The position numbers and the translations under genes were made by a program. Below the pieces are notes generated by a model. That model saw nothing but the letters and a program-made list of their open reading frames with translations, did not search any database and was not told the DNA's origin. Of a DNA stretch of 64,000 bases, positions 36,551 through 45,357 are shown piece after piece (positions within the stretch are counted from its first letter, which is position 1; each line of letters opens with the position of its first letter). The stretch lies in contig NZ_JAMFMB010000007.1 in NCBI RefSeq assembly GCF_023502395.1, positions 1-64,000 on the forward strand. The letters run 5' to 3'. The stretch comes from Ruegeria spongiae. Lineage in GTDB: Bacteria > Pseudomonadota > Alphaproteobacteria > Rhodobacterales > Rhodobacteraceae.

Positions 36551-37783
36551 ATGCTGGAAACGATGATGTGCGCCCTGATCACGGTGCTGCCCGATTACCT
36601 GTTCCGCCGCTACTTTCAGGGCAAGCGGATCGGCCATGAGATCACGCTGTTCACCATGTGGTACGAGTTGCGCTGGGGCCTGACCGCCTGTGCGATCCTT
36701 GCCCTGACCGTGATCACCACCCTGTTCTACTTTCACCCCGCCAGTACCAACGTGGCCTCGTTTTTCAGAACGGTGACCATTCTGCCGCAGGTGGGCGGGC
36801 GTGTGTCAGAGGTCTTTGTCAGCAACAATGAGCTTGTGACCGCCGGGCAGCCGATCTTCCGGCTTGAGGATTCCAGCCAGCAGGCACAGGTGCAAGCCGC
36901 AAACGCCAAGATCGCCGAGGTTCAGGCCTCGCTGAAAGTTGCCGAAACCGATCTGGCCGAGGCCGATGCGGGCATCGCAGGCGCGCGTGCCTCGTTGGCT
37001 CAGGCGAGGGAGGATCTCGAGCGCAACGAGACACTGCGCGACGAAGGCTCCAGCGCGGTGCGGCTGGCCGAGGTCGAGCGGCTGGAAAACCTCGTGGCCG
37101 AGCGCGAGGCGCAGGTGGTCGCGTCACAGGCGCAGAAGGCCGCTGTGGAACAGCAGATCCAGGAATTGATTCCGGCACAGATGGCCAGCGCGATCGCGCA
37201 GCTTGACGCGGCCCATACAGAGCTTGAGAAGACGCTGATCGTGGCGGGTGTCACCGGCACGATCGAACAGTTCGGCCTGCAGGTCGGCGATTATGTCAGC
37301 CCGCTCTTGCGGCCCGCCGGCATTCTGGTCCCTTCCTTTTCCGGTCGTGACCGGTTCACGGCGGGGTTCAACCAGATGGCCGCACAGGTCATCAAGCCCG
37401 GCATGATCGGCGAGATCGGCTGCATGACGCGTCCGTTCAAGGTCATCCCGGTTGTGGTGGTCAACGTGCAGGATGTCATCCCCTCGGGCCAGATTCGCCC
37501 CAGCGACGAGCTGCGGGATCTGCAGCACAACAAGGTGCCCGGAACGCTCACGGTCTATCTGGAGCCGCTCTATGATGGCGTGGCCGATCACATTCCGCCG
37601 GGCAGCACCTGTCTGGCCAATGTCTATACCGACAATCACCACAAGCTGGAGGATGAGACCTTGGGCTTCTGGAACAAGGCGTTCCTGCATGTAGTGGACA
37701 CGATCGGGGTGGTGCACGCGGCGGGACTGCGGCTCAGGCTGATCCTGATGCCTGTGAATACGCTGGTTCTGACCGGACACTGA
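36551..37783 (+). CDS. HlyD-family membrane-fusion (adaptor) protein
   Basis: Periplasmic adaptor, 410 residues. One membrane helix near residues 42-65 is followed by a biotinyl-lipoyl-like half (ILPQVGGRVSEVFVSNNELV, GQPIFRLEDSSQ), a long coiled coil (about 108-225), and the returning lipoyl half (LEKTLIVAGVTGTIEQFGLQVGDYV). Closest by layout to YibH/YiaV and AaeA. No ABC or MFS pump and no outer-membrane channel is adjacent. A GAGGAG ribosome site precedes the ATG, and the small membrane protein is directly upstream. Confidence 0.86.
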   Translation: MLETMMCALITVLPDYLFRRYFQGKRIGHEITLFTMWYELRWGLTACAILALTVITTLFYFHPASTNVASFFRTVTILPQVGGRVSEVFVSNNELVTAGQPIFRLEDSSQQAQVQAANAKIAEVQASLKVAETDLAEADAGIAGARASLAQAREDLERNETLRDEGSSAVRLAEVERLENLVAEREAQVVASQAQKAAVEQQIQELIPAQMASAIAQLDAAHTELEKTLIVAGVTGTIEQFGLQVGDYVSPLLRPAGILVPSFSGRDRFTAGFNQMAAQVIKPGMIGEIGCMTRPFKVIPVVVVNVQDVIPSGQIRPSDELRDLQHNKVPGTLTVYLEPLYDGVADHIPPGSTCLANVYTDNHHKLEDETLGFWNKAFLHVVDTIGVVHAAGLRLRLILMPVNTLVLTGH

Positions 37784-37856
37784 AACATCAACCATGCCGA
37801 AAGTCTGTCAGGGGGCCGCCGCCGCTGCCCCGACAGACCCGAGCGACGGAGCGAAC

Positions 37857-38282
37857 ATGAAATCCTTTCTTTTCGCAGCGCTTCTGGGGCTTGTCGCTGT
37901 GCAGGCCTTCGCCGAAGACGGGACGCCGGGGGCTGCCGCCCGCCAGTGCGAGACGCGCGCTGCCGACGAGGTGGCGGCCATTCAATGTTACGAGACGGAG
38001 CTTGAAGAGTGGGACGCGCGGCTCAACACCGCCTACGGGGCTGCGATGCAGGGCGCTCAGGCCAATGACGCCCGCGAGGACCTTCCGGCAGGGGCAAGGA
38101 ACGCGGCGGACGCTTTGCGCGAGATGCAGCGCGCATGGATCGCCTATCGTGACGGGCTTTGTGGGCTGGACCGGGCCGGGTTGACGCCGTCCAATACGCA
38201 GGCAATGGCCTGGACGAAATGCCGGTTGCAGGAAACAGCCCGCCAGACCGGATTGCTGGAGGGGGCGGCAGAGCGGTTCTGA
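37857..38282 (+). CDS. Exported LprI-like (DUF1311) protein
   Basis: 141 residues with a signal peptide (MKSFLFAALLGLVAVQAFA). The DUF1311/lysozyme-inhibitor LprI pattern is visible: CETRAADEVAAIQCYETELEEWDARLNTAY, then REMQRAWIAYRDGLCGLD and a final Cys in TKCRLQETA. Four Cys residues could make two disulphides. Family members inhibit lysozyme, but only some have been tested. The start is chosen for the GGAG site and the signal peptide. Confidence 0.82.
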   Translation: MKSFLFAALLGLVAVQAFAEDGTPGAAARQCETRAADEVAAIQCYETELEEWDARLNTAYGAAMQGAQANDAREDLPAGARNAADALREMQRAWIAYRDGLCGLDRAGLTPSNTQAMAWTKCRLQETARQTGLLEGAAERF

Positions 38283-38393
38283 TATCGGCCCCGAGGGCTT
38301 TGATGCGCTGAAGCGGCGCAATGCGCAGGAAACGGATCGTCACCTGCTCCCGGCCCTGCCATCGCTTGGTGACTACGATCAAGGAGCCGGGCG

Positions 38394-39335
38394 ATGGGAA
38401 CAGACGTCAAACCAATGGACGCGCAGGACTGGGGACTGCTTGTTTTTCTGTCGATCCTGTGGGGCGCCACGTTCTTCTGGGCCGGGGTCGCGGTGCAGGA
38501 ATTGCCGCCGCTGAGTGTGGTGCTGATCCGGGTGGGCGGCGCCGCGATAGTCCTGTTGCCGCTCCTGTTCTGGGCCGGGCACAGCCTGCCACGGGGATTT
38601 GCGGGCTGGGTGCCGTTTCTGGGCATGGGTCTGTTCAACAACGTGCTGCCGTTTGGGTTCATCTTTGCCGGACAGACGCAGATCGGTGTCGGCCTGTCGG
38701 CGATCATCAATTCGATGACACCGCTTTTCACCGTGCTGGTGATGGCCGGTTTCTCAGAAGAACGGCTGACCCGGTTCCGCCTGATCGGTGTGCTGCTGGG
38801 CGTGGCCGGGGTGGTGGTTCTGAACGGCGGCGGCGCGGCGCTGCAGGGTGGGCAGCTTCTGGGTGTCGCGCTGTGTATGGCGGGTGCGTCTAGCTACGGC
38901 TTTGCCGCGCTCTGGGCGCGCCGCAAACTGGCGGGCGTGCCGCCGCTCAAATCCGCCACCTGTCAGTTGATCTGCTCGACCGCGATCCTGTTGCCTGTGG
39001 TGGCGCTGGTCGACCGGCCGTGGAGCCTGACAGTGCCCTCCGACGGGGTTCTCTGGGCATTGGTGGCGCTGGCCCTGCTGGGCACCGCACTGGCTTATCT
39101 GGTGTTCTTTCGCATCCTCACGCGGGCCGGGCCAAGCAATGTGATGCTGGTCACGCTGCTGATCCCGGTGACCGCGATCCTGCTGGGCTGGGCGATTCTG
39201 CACGAGGCGGTGACGCCGCGCGATCTGCTCGGGGCGGGTGTTATCGGCTTTGGTTTGCTGTTCATTGATGGGCGTATCCCGGCCCGGCTGCACCGAGCAG
39301 TGACCGGAACGGGCCGTGCGAAAACGCGGAATTGA
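38394..39335 (+). CDS. EamA/DMT-family transporter
   Basis: Ten-helix inner-membrane carrier, 313 residues, with two EamA repeats (about 12-145 and 160-295). N-terminal pattern LSILWGATFFWAGVAVQELPP and the repeat-ending PLFTVLVMAGFSEERLT and PVTAILLGWAILHEAVT are typical of the drug/metabolite transporter superfamily. AAGGAG lies seven bases before the ATG. A second EamA gene follows, so the two may work together or be duplicates. Substrate unknown. Confidence 0.87.
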   Translation: MGTDVKPMDAQDWGLLVFLSILWGATFFWAGVAVQELPPLSVVLIRVGGAAIVLLPLLFWAGHSLPRGFAGWVPFLGMGLFNNVLPFGFIFAGQTQIGVGLSAIINSMTPLFTVLVMAGFSEERLTRFRLIGVLLGVAGVVVLNGGGAALQGGQLLGVALCMAGASSYGFAALWARRKLAGVPPLKSATCQLICSTAILLPVVALVDRPWSLTVPSDGVLWALVALALLGTALAYLVFFRILTRAGPSNVMLVTLLIPVTAILLGWAILHEAVTPRDLLGAGVIGFGLLFIDGRIPARLHRAVTGTGRAKTRN

Positions 39336-39371
39336 GTGTTCAAGGCGCGCCCTGCAGGATAAGGGCAGACC

Positions 39372-40214
39372 ATGCGCCTGGTTCTTCTCATCTCTCTCAC
39401 CATGGTGGCCTTTGCCGCGAATTCGATCCTGAACCGGCTGGCGGTGGGCAGCGGTGCGGCTGATCCCGGCACTTTCGCGGTGGTCCGTGTCCTGGCCGGA
39501 GCCCTTGTCCTGTGTCTGCTTGTGTGGGCGCGTGGCGGCCGGGTGCCGCTGACCGCACGGGGCCGTGTGGTGGGCGCGCTGTCGCTGTCGCTTTATATGG
39601 TCGGGTTCTCGATGGCCTATCTGACGCTGGATGCGGGGCTGGGCGCGCTGATCCTGTTCGGCGTGGTGCAGATCGCGATGTTTACTTATGGCACGTTGCG
39701 CGGCGCCCGACCTTCACCGTCGCAGATAATGGGCGCTGTGATCGCCTTTGCCGGGCTGGCCTATGTACTCTGGCCGTCTGGTGGCATGCGTGTGGATGCA
39801 GGCGGTGCGGCGCTGATGGCCTTGGCCGGGCTCGGCTGGGCAGCCTATACGCTTGCGGGCCGATCTGCGCCCGATGCGCTGGCGGCGACGGCGGCCAATT
39901 TTGTGACGGCCCTGCCGCTGACCGCTGCGGCGATCTGGATGATTGGCCCGGCGCTGGAGATGACGCCTGCCGGGCTGGCACTGGCCTGCCTTTCGGGCGC
40001 GGTGACCTCGGGGCTGGGCTATGCGCTCTGGTACCGGCTGGTGCCGCAACTCAGCCCGGCGGTGGCGGCAACGGTGCAGTTGAGCGTGCCGGTGATCGCG
40101 CTGGTGGCGGGCGTGCTGCTGCTGGGCGAAGTGGGCAGCCTTTCGCTGGTGCTGGGCACCATGCTGGTGCTGGGCGGCATTGCCCTTGCGGTACTGCCCG
40201 GCGCGCGGCGCTGA
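39372..40214 (+). CDS. EamA/DMT-family transporter
   Basis: Ten-helix carrier of 280 residues with two EamA repeats (about 5-135 and 148-278). Motifs include NSILNRLAVGSGAADPGTFAVVR and LAGLGWAAYTLAGR. It differs clearly from the preceding EamA protein, so a recent duplication is unlikely. It lies 36 bases downstream of that gene. Substrate unknown. Confidence 0.86.
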   Translation: MRLVLLISLTMVAFAANSILNRLAVGSGAADPGTFAVVRVLAGALVLCLLVWARGGRVPLTARGRVVGALSLSLYMVGFSMAYLTLDAGLGALILFGVVQIAMFTYGTLRGARPSPSQIMGAVIAFAGLAYVLWPSGGMRVDAGGAALMALAGLGWAAYTLAGRSAPDALAATAANFVTALPLTAAAIWMIGPALEMTPAGLALACLSGAVTSGLGYALWYRLVPQLSPAVAATVQLSVPVIALVAGVLLLGEVGSLSLVLGTMLVLGGIALAVLPGARR

Positions 40215-40252
40215 GGGTTTATCCCGGTGCGAAATGGCGTTATCCCGCAGCC

Positions 40253-41026
40253 ATGCGTTACCTGATTGCCCTGTTCCTGTGTCTGCCCGCTCCGGCTTTT
40301 GCCGAATGTGTCATCCTGTTGCACGGGCTGGCGCGCACCGAAGTGTCGCTGACCGTGATGCAACAAGTGCTCGAATCGGAAGGCTATGACACGTTTGCGC
40401 CGGGCTATCCCTCGACCGATCTGCCGATTGACGAACTGGCCGCCGGAACACTGCCCTCCGCGATCGAGGCCTGTGGTGATCAGACGGTGAATTTCGTGGC
40501 CCACAGCATGGGCGGCATTCTGATCCGCTCTTGGATGCAGGATCACAAGCCCGCCAATATGGGCCGCGTGGTGATGCTGGGGACGCCCAACCAGGGCAGC
40601 CAACTGGTTGATGAACTGGGTGATCTGGAAGTGTTCGGCCTGTTGCACGGTCCTGCGGGCCTGTCGCTGGGTACCGGGCCGGACTCTGTGCCGCTGAGCC
40701 TGCCGCCGGTGAATTTCGAGCTTGGGGTGATCGCGGGCCGGAACTCTCTGAACCCGGTGTTTTCGGCGATGATCGAGGGGGCGGATGACGGCAAGGTGTC
40801 GGTCCAGTCAACAGCGGTGGCGGGGATGCGCGATCATATCGTGTTGCCGGTGACCCACACCTTCATGATGAACAACCCGCTGGTGATCGGGCAGACCGAG
40901 CATTTCCTGAAATACGGTCATTTCGACGCCGAACTGACCTGGATCGATTCGCTGATCGGGCCGATCGAAGAGGGCTGCGAGGAAGGGCAGGGTTGCGACA
41001 CCTCCGAGCAGGAGCCGCGCGAATGA
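40253..41026 (+). CDS. Exported alpha/beta-hydrolase (lipase-like)
   Basis: 257 residues with a signal peptide (MRYLIALFLCLPAPAFA). The hydrolase core shows the oxyanion loop ILLHGLARTE, the nucleophile elbow AHSMGG (Ser about residue 86), and RVVMLGTPNQGS after it. The acidic C-terminus (EEGCEEGQGC) has two Cys residues. Likely a periplasmic lipase or esterase. The frame is open upstream inside the EamA gene; the ATG at 40253 gives the signal peptide. Its stop overlaps the phnM start (ATGA). Confidence 0.85.
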   Translation: MRYLIALFLCLPAPAFAECVILLHGLARTEVSLTVMQQVLESEGYDTFAPGYPSTDLPIDELAAGTLPSAIEACGDQTVNFVAHSMGGILIRSWMQDHKPANMGRVVMLGTPNQGSQLVDELGDLEVFGLLHGPAGLSLGTGPDSVPLSLPPVNFELGVIAGRNSLNPVFSAMIEGADDGKVSVQSTAVAGMRDHIVLPVTHTFMMNNPLVIGQTEHFLKYGHFDAELTWIDSLIGPIEEGCEEGQGCDTSEQEPRE

Positions 41027-42168
41027 GCCTGAGCCTGACATTTGCCGGGGCCGAGGTGCTGCTGCCGGGGCAGGGGCTGGTCCGTGAGGAGATCTCGATT
41101 GCCGATGAGGTGATCACGGAGGGTGCGGCGCGCGCGGTGGCGCTCGACGGCTATATCGTGCTGCCCGGCATCGTTGACCTGCATGGCGACGGGTTCGAGC
41201 GGCATCTGGCACCCCGTCGCGGCGCGATGAAACAGATGGACGAGGGGGTAATCGCCACCGAGGCGGAACTGGCCGCCAATGGCATCACCACCGCTGTCAT
41301 GGCACAGTTCTGGAGCTGGGAGGGCGGCGTGCGCGGCCCGGACTATGCCGCGCAGGTCTTTGCCGCCATCGCGAATATGCGCGACCGGGTGGTCACCGAT
41401 CTGGTGCCGCAATTGCGGTTTGAGACACATATGCTTGAGGATTACGCGGCCTTGCCAGCACGGATGGCGGATTGGGGTGTGTCCTATCTGGTATTCAACG
41501 ACCATCTGCCGCATGACCGGCTGGCGGCGGGGCGTGTGCCGCCGCGCCTGACGGGGCAGGCGCTGAAGGCGCGGCGCAGCCCCGAGGCACATCTGGCGCT
41601 GTTGCAGCAACTGCATGAGAACGGCCCCGAAGTGCCGGCTGCGCTGGACGGCCTCTGTGATACGCTGCGCGCGCAGGGCGTGGCGCTGGGCAGTCATGAC
41701 GACCGGAGCGCGCAAGATCGCGCGGACTGGCGCGCGCGCGGCGTGCGGATCTCCGAGTTTCCTGAGACCGTCGAGGCTGCTGAAGCCGCGAAAGAGGTGG
41801 GCGATCCGGTCATTCTGGGCGCGCCGAACGTGGTGCGGGGCGGGTCGCACAAGGGCAATGCCAGCGCGCTGGACCTGATCGCGATGGGGCTGTGCGATGC
41901 CATTGCCTCGGATTATCACTATCCCAGCCCGCGCCGCGCAGCGCTGATGCTGGCGGGCAGCGGCGTGCTGGATTTGGCTGCGGCCTGGGCGCTGGTGTCA
42001 TCCGGCCCGGCGCGGGTTCTGGGGCTGACGGATCGCGGTGATCTCAGCCCTGGCAAACGCGCCGATCTGGTGGTGCTGGAGGCTGACAGCAAGCGCGTTG
42101 CGCTGACCATGGCAGGCGGGCGGATCAGTTACCTGAACGGGGACATCGCCGCGCGGGTGCTAAGGTAG
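41023..42168 (+). CDS. phnM: Alpha-D-ribose 1-methylphosphonate 5-triphosphate diphosphatase
   Basis: Amidohydrolase-superfamily enzyme of the C-P lyase pathway, 381 residues. The PhnM metal-site pattern DLHGDGFERHLAPRRG is seen near residue 55; others are GITTAVMAQFWSWEGG, HDDRS and ASDYHYPSPRRA. It removes pyrophosphate from the triphosphorylated methylphosphonate riboside. No other phn gene is in the window, which is unusual. It begins in an ATGA overlap with the exported lipase gene. The frame extends 10 codons upstream inside that gene. Confidence 0.88.
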   Translation: MSLSLTFAGAEVLLPGQGLVREEISIADEVITEGAARAVALDGYIVLPGIVDLHGDGFERHLAPRRGAMKQMDEGVIATEAELAANGITTAVMAQFWSWEGGVRGPDYAAQVFAAIANMRDRVVTDLVPQLRFETHMLEDYAALPARMADWGVSYLVFNDHLPHDRLAAGRVPPRLTGQALKARRSPEAHLALLQQLHENGPEVPAALDGLCDTLRAQGVALGSHDDRSAQDRADWRARGVRISEFPETVEAAEAAKEVGDPVILGAPNVVRGGSHKGNASALDLIAMGLCDAIASDYHYPSPRRAALMLAGSGVLDLAAAWALVSSGPARVLGLTDRGDLSPGKRADLVVLEADSKRVALTMAGGRISYLNGDIAARVLR

Positions 42169-42212
42169 CGGGGACGCGCCGGCTCGGGCCCGGCGGGCCG
42201 TCGCCGACGCGT

Positions 42213-42231
42213 CGAAAATCTGCGATTTTCG
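42213..42231. terminator. Hairpin between phnM and purK
   Basis: CGAAAATC and GATTTTCG pair perfectly around TGC, between the convergent phnM and purK. The A/T runs are inside the stem, so it can act in both directions. Confidence 0.5.
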
Positions 42232-42235
42232 GGTG

Positions 42236-43309
42236 CTAGGTTGCCCGGGTGATGCGATTGACATGGCCCATCTTGCGGCCCTGTTTGACCTCGGACTTGC
42301 CATAGAGATGCAGCGCTACATCGCGCTCGCGGGCCAAATCGGGGACGCGGTCCATGTCGTCGCCGATCAGGTTCTCCATCACCACATCCGCGTATCGCTG
42401 CCCATCGCCCAGCGGCCAGCCCGCCACCGCGCGGATATGCTGTTCGAACTGATCGACGGTGCAGCCATTCTGCGTCCAGTGGCCGGAATTATGCACCCGA
42501 GGGGCGATCTCGTTCACGATCAGCCCTTGCGGTGTCACAAACAGCTCAACCCCCATAACACCGACATAATCCAGCCGGTTCAGGATGTTGGCGGCCAGCA
42601 GCACCGCATCGGTCTTTTGCGCAGAGGTCAGCTGCGCGGGGACGGTGGTGGTGCGCAGGATGCCTGACTCATGCACGTTTTCGCCCGGATCGAAACAGGC
42701 GACCTGACCGTCCAGCCCGCGCGCGGCGATGATCGAAACCTCGTGGGAGAAGTCCACGAACCCTTCCAGAATGGCGGGTGCACCGGCCATATCCGCCAGA
42801 GCCATCTCGGCGTCGGCGGGCGCTTGCAGGCGGGCCTGCCCTTTGCCGTCATAGCCGAAGCGGCGGGTCTTCAGGATCGCCGGGGTGCCGATCTCGGCGA
42901 TCGCTGCCTCGAGACTGGCCAGATCGGTGATGTCGGCAAAAGGTGCGGTTTGCAGGCCGAGGTCGCGCAGAAAGGTCTTTTCGGTCAGCCGGTCCTGGCT
43001 GATCCGCAGCGCCTCGCGTCCGGGGCGGATCGGGCGGTGCGCCTCAAGCAGGTCGAGCGCCTGAGTGGGGATGTTCTCGAACTCGTAGGTGATCACGTCG
43101 ACCGAGGCGGCAAAGGCCTGCAGGGCGGTTTCGTCTTCATAGCGTGCAGTGGTGACGGCATGGGCCACATCGCCTGCGGGCGGGTTGGCGCCGGGCTCGA
43201 AGATATGAGTGCGAAATCCAAGTCGGGCCGCCGCGACAGAGAGCATGCGGCCCAGTTGACCGCCGCCCAGAATGCCGATGGTTGCGCCCTGGGGCAGGGG
43301 GTCAGTCAT
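42236..43309 (-). CDS. purK: N5-carboxyaminoimidazole ribonucleotide synthase
   Basis: ATP-grasp enzyme that carboxylates aminoimidazole ribonucleotide in purine synthesis, 357 residues. Motifs are [44 protein letters not shown] and [14 protein letters not shown]. The start ATG overlaps the purE stop by 8 bases (ATGACTGA). Confidence 0.96.
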   Translation of the reverse strand: MTDPLPQGATIGILGGGQLGRMLSVAAARLGFRTHIFEPGANPPAGDVAHAVTTARYEDETALQAFAASVDVITYEFENIPTQALDLLEAHRPIRPGREALRISQDRLTEKTFLRDLGLQTAPFADITDLASLEAAIAEIGTPAILKTRRFGYDGKGQARLQAPADAEMALADMAGAPAILEGFVDFSHEVSIIAARGLDGQVACFDPGENVHESGILRTTTVPAQLTSAQKTDAVLLAANILNRLDYVGVMGVELFVTPQGLIVNEIAPRVHNSGHWTQNGCTVDQFEQHIRAVAGWPLGDGQRYADVVMENLIGDDMDRVPDLARERDVALHLYGKSEVKQGRKMGHVNRITRAT

Positions 43310-43790
43310 TGCTGGGCTCCTCGGGGATCGATGCGGAGAGGGCGCCGCGCCAGGCGTCGAGCCGTTGCGCCAGCGCGTCATCCTGCAGCGCGAGGATGCC
43401 TGCGGCCATCAGCCCGGCATTGGCCGCCCCCGCCGACCCGATTGCCATGGTGGCGACCGGAAAGCCCTTGGGCATCTGTACGATGGAATAAAGCGAATCG
43501 ACGCCCGACAGCGCGCGGGTCTGCACCGGCACGCCGATCACCGGCACGCGGGTTTTCGACGCCATCATGCCCGGCAGATGCGCCGCACCGCCAGCGCCCG
43601 CGATGATCACATGCAATCCGCGATCCGCGGCGGTCTTGCCATAGTCCCACAACCGGTCCGGCGTGCGGTGAGCCGAGACGATGCGCGCTTCATGGGCGAT
43701 ACCCAGCTCGTCCAGAACATCGGCCGCCTCTTTCATCGTGGGCCAGTCCGACTGGCTGCCCATGATGATCCCCACTTTGATGTCGCCCAT
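43302..43790 (-). CDS. purE: N5-carboxyaminoimidazole ribonucleotide mutase
   Basis: Moves the carboxyl group made by PurK to give 4-carboxyaminoimidazole ribonucleotide. The 162 residues are standard: [17 protein letters not shown], the catalytic His in [10 protein letters not shown], and [13 protein letters not shown]. The ATG at 43790 has a GAGGGAA site; the frame runs 57 codons further up without conserved sequence. It is first in purE-purK. Confidence 0.96.
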   Translation of the reverse strand: MGDIKVGIIMGSQSDWPTMKEAADVLDELGIAHEARIVSAHRTPDRLWDYGKTAADRGLHVIIAGAGGAAHLPGMMASKTRVPVIGVPVQTRALSGVDSLYSIVQMPKGFPVATMAIGSAGAANAGLMAAGILALQDDALAQRLDAWRGALSASIPEEPSND

Positions 43791-43873
43791 GCCTGTTCCC
43801 TCGACCCGTGAAAGAGCGCGCACTATAGCCAAATCGCTACGGCTGGCAATGCGGTTGCAAGGGCATGCGGGTC

Positions 43874-44227
43874 TCAGGATCGATCGGATGGGGAGGGCGT
43901 GATAAGCCACCACAAAAGCAAGCCCAAAGCAGCAGCAGAACACATGACGAACATTACCCATCGCAGGGTTTGGTGCAGAAAGTACGTTACTGCACTGATC
44001 GGCACCCAGAGTTCGGACGAATCCGGTCGCACGACATACTGAGGAGAGCCGCGCAGGAGGACATGGTTCTGACCCGCTTCGATCTTATGCCCTACCACTA
44101 CGTCACCGATCCAGAAGTGGAGTGCAATTGAGGTCGCAAAAACGAGACCTGTGACAGTTAGATACACTCTAAAGAGCATTGATTTTGACTTGTCAGAAAG
44201 CTGCAAGCCTAAGCCTTCATAATTCAC
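43874..44227 (-). CDS. Two-helix membrane protein coupled to the DUF465 gene
   Basis: 117 residues with helices at about 20-42 and 85-110 and a polar periplasmic loop between. Translation probably begins at a GTG that overlaps the stop of the DUF465 gene (GTGA), implying coupling; an internal ATG at residue 17 is an alternative. The coding GC is lower than in the neighbours. I do not recognise the family. Confidence 0.62.
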   Translation of the reverse strand: MNYEGLGLQLSDKSKSMLFRVYLTVTGLVFATSIALHFWIGDVVVGHKIEAGQNHVLLRGSPQYVVRPDSSELWVPISAVTYFLHQTLRWVMFVMCSAAALGLLLWWLITPSPSDRS

Positions 44228-44448
44228 GCGATGATATCGGGCGTCAGGCGGTCCTCGATCAGGGCGATCATGTCCTTGAGGCGCAGTTTCTGCTTTTTCA
44301 GTCGCTTGATCGTCAGCTGATCGGCGGTGCCTTTGTCCACGAGCGCATGGATCGCCTCGTCCAGATCGCGGTGCTGGCGGCGGAACACCTCCAGCTCGAC
44401 GCGCAGCACGTCATCGGTCTTCATCGAAAGGTCGGTAGGAGCGTTCAT
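44224..44448 (-). CDS. YdcH/DUF465 family protein
   Basis: 74-residue helical protein of the YdcH family, with the pattern VFRRQHRDLDEAIHALVDKGTADQLTIKRLKKQKLRLKDMIALIED. It is predicted as two antiparallel helices with heptad-like spacing. The function is unknown, although the family is widespread. It is followed by a coupled membrane-protein gene. Confidence 0.88.
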   Translation of the reverse strand: MNAPTDLSMKTDDVLRVELEVFRRQHRDLDEAIHALVDKGTADQLTIKRLKKQKLRLKDMIALIEDRLTPDIIA

Positions 44449-44518
44449 GAGCGACTCGGGTCTCTGTTGGATCTTGCCTGATCCCTAGAATACGCGTTCA
44501 CGATGATTTCGCCTAGAC

Positions 44519-44547
44519 CTTGTGGTGGGCATGGTTTCTCCCCATAT
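44519..44547 (+). promoter_or_regulatory. Sigma32 (RpoH)-like promoter of hsp20
   Basis: CTTGTGG (44519-44525), 14 bases, then CCCCATAT (44540-44547) matches the E. coli sigma32 consensus CTTGAAA-N11-16-CCCCATNT well. The predicted start near 44554 leaves a leader of about 60 bases. Confidence 0.7.
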
Positions 44548-44557
44548 TCATCTATGC

Positions 44558-44609
44558 GCGGTTGCCGGAACGGGACCACGCAAACCGTCGCTTTGACAGA
44601 TAAGGACGA
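44558..44609 (+). ncRNA. Candidate ROSE-like RNA thermometer in the hsp20 leader
   Basis: The 3' hairpin is 5'-CGTCGCT (44586-44592) against AGGACG (44603-44608): six pairs with one bulged G (44590), plus T44593-A44602, covering the AAGGA ribosome site. That is the ROSE arrangement, UYGCU opposite AGGA with a bulged G. Just upstream, GCG-c-GGT pairs with ACC-a-CGC, one mismatch, about 44556-44580. Heat would open the weak stem and expose the ribosome site. Not tested by folding. Confidence 0.55.
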
Positions 44610-44615
44610 TTGGAC

Positions 44616-45029
44616 GTGTCAAAAACAACGCTTGCGTCTTACCCGCATCTGCTTGGGTTCGAGCAATTGGAACGCCTTCTGGAACGCTCGGCGAAATCGG
44701 GCAATGAAGGCTATCCGCCCTATAACATTGAACAAACCTCGGATCATTCCTATCGCATCACCCTGGCCGTGGCCGGGTTTGCGGAAGAAGATCTGGCGAT
44801 CACCGTCGAGGACCGCCAGCTGGTGATCCGCGGTCGTCAGCGCGACGACAGCGAGGGGCGCGTGTTTCTGCATCGCGGCATCGCAGCGCGTCAGTTCCAG
44901 CGCATGTTTGTGCTGGCCGACGGCGTCGAGGTCGGAGAGGCCATCATGGAAAACGGGTTGCTGCATGTCGATCTGACCCGCGCGATCCCCGATACCGTGG
45001 TGCAGAGGATCAACATAAGGAAAGGGTAA
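44616..45029 (+). CDS. Hsp20/alpha-crystallin small heat-shock protein
   Basis: 137-residue holdase that binds unfolding proteins during heat stress. An N-terminal arm (HLLGFEQLERLLERSAK) is followed by the alpha-crystallin domain (about 32-135; YNIEQTSDHSYRITLAVAGFAEEDLAI, GLLHVDLTRAIP). The GTG at 44616 is chosen because the AAGGA site is 8 bases upstream; a TTG at 44610 is too close. A DUF1150 gene follows at once. Control is likely by sigma32 and the RNA hairpin in its leader. Confidence 0.93.
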   Translation: MSKTTLASYPHLLGFEQLERLLERSAKSGNEGYPPYNIEQTSDHSYRITLAVAGFAEEDLAITVEDRQLVIRGRQRDDSEGRVFLHRGIAARQFQRMFVLADGVEVGEAIMENGLLHVDLTRAIPDTVVQRINIRKG

Positions 45030-45032
45030 GCG

Positions 45033-45257
45033 ATGAATACACCGTTTGAAATAAAGAGCGACGCGGACCGGATCGTTTATGTCAAAGCGGTCGACGTGGC
45101 CGATCTACCGGATCAGGTGCGCTCGCAAGCCGGTGATCTTGAGCAGCTTTATGCGGTTCACGACGCCTCGGGCCAGCAATTGGCGCTGGTGGCTGACCGC
45201 AAGCTGGCCTTCGTTCTGGCGCGCGAAAACGACTATATGCCAGTGACCGTTCACTGA
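45033..45257 (+). CDS. DUF1150 family protein
   Basis: 74-residue protein found next to hsp20 in alphaproteobacteria. Seen: VYVKAVDVADLPDQVRSQAGDLEQLYAVHDASGQQLALV and REND near the end. It starts three bases after hsp20, so it is co-transcribed. Its role is not known, but the constant pairing points to the heat response. Confidence 0.88.
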   Translation: MNTPFEIKSDADRIVYVKAVDVADLPDQVRSQAGDLEQLYAVHDASGQQLALVADRKLAFVLARENDYMPVTVH

Positions 45258-45357
45258 CGCTTTTGCCACGCGGGCCCGGCAACTTCCCGCGTGACAAGCC
45301 GGGCAGAAGCGGAGATAGATGTCACCCTGACGGCCCGCCAAAGTCAGGGGACATGAG

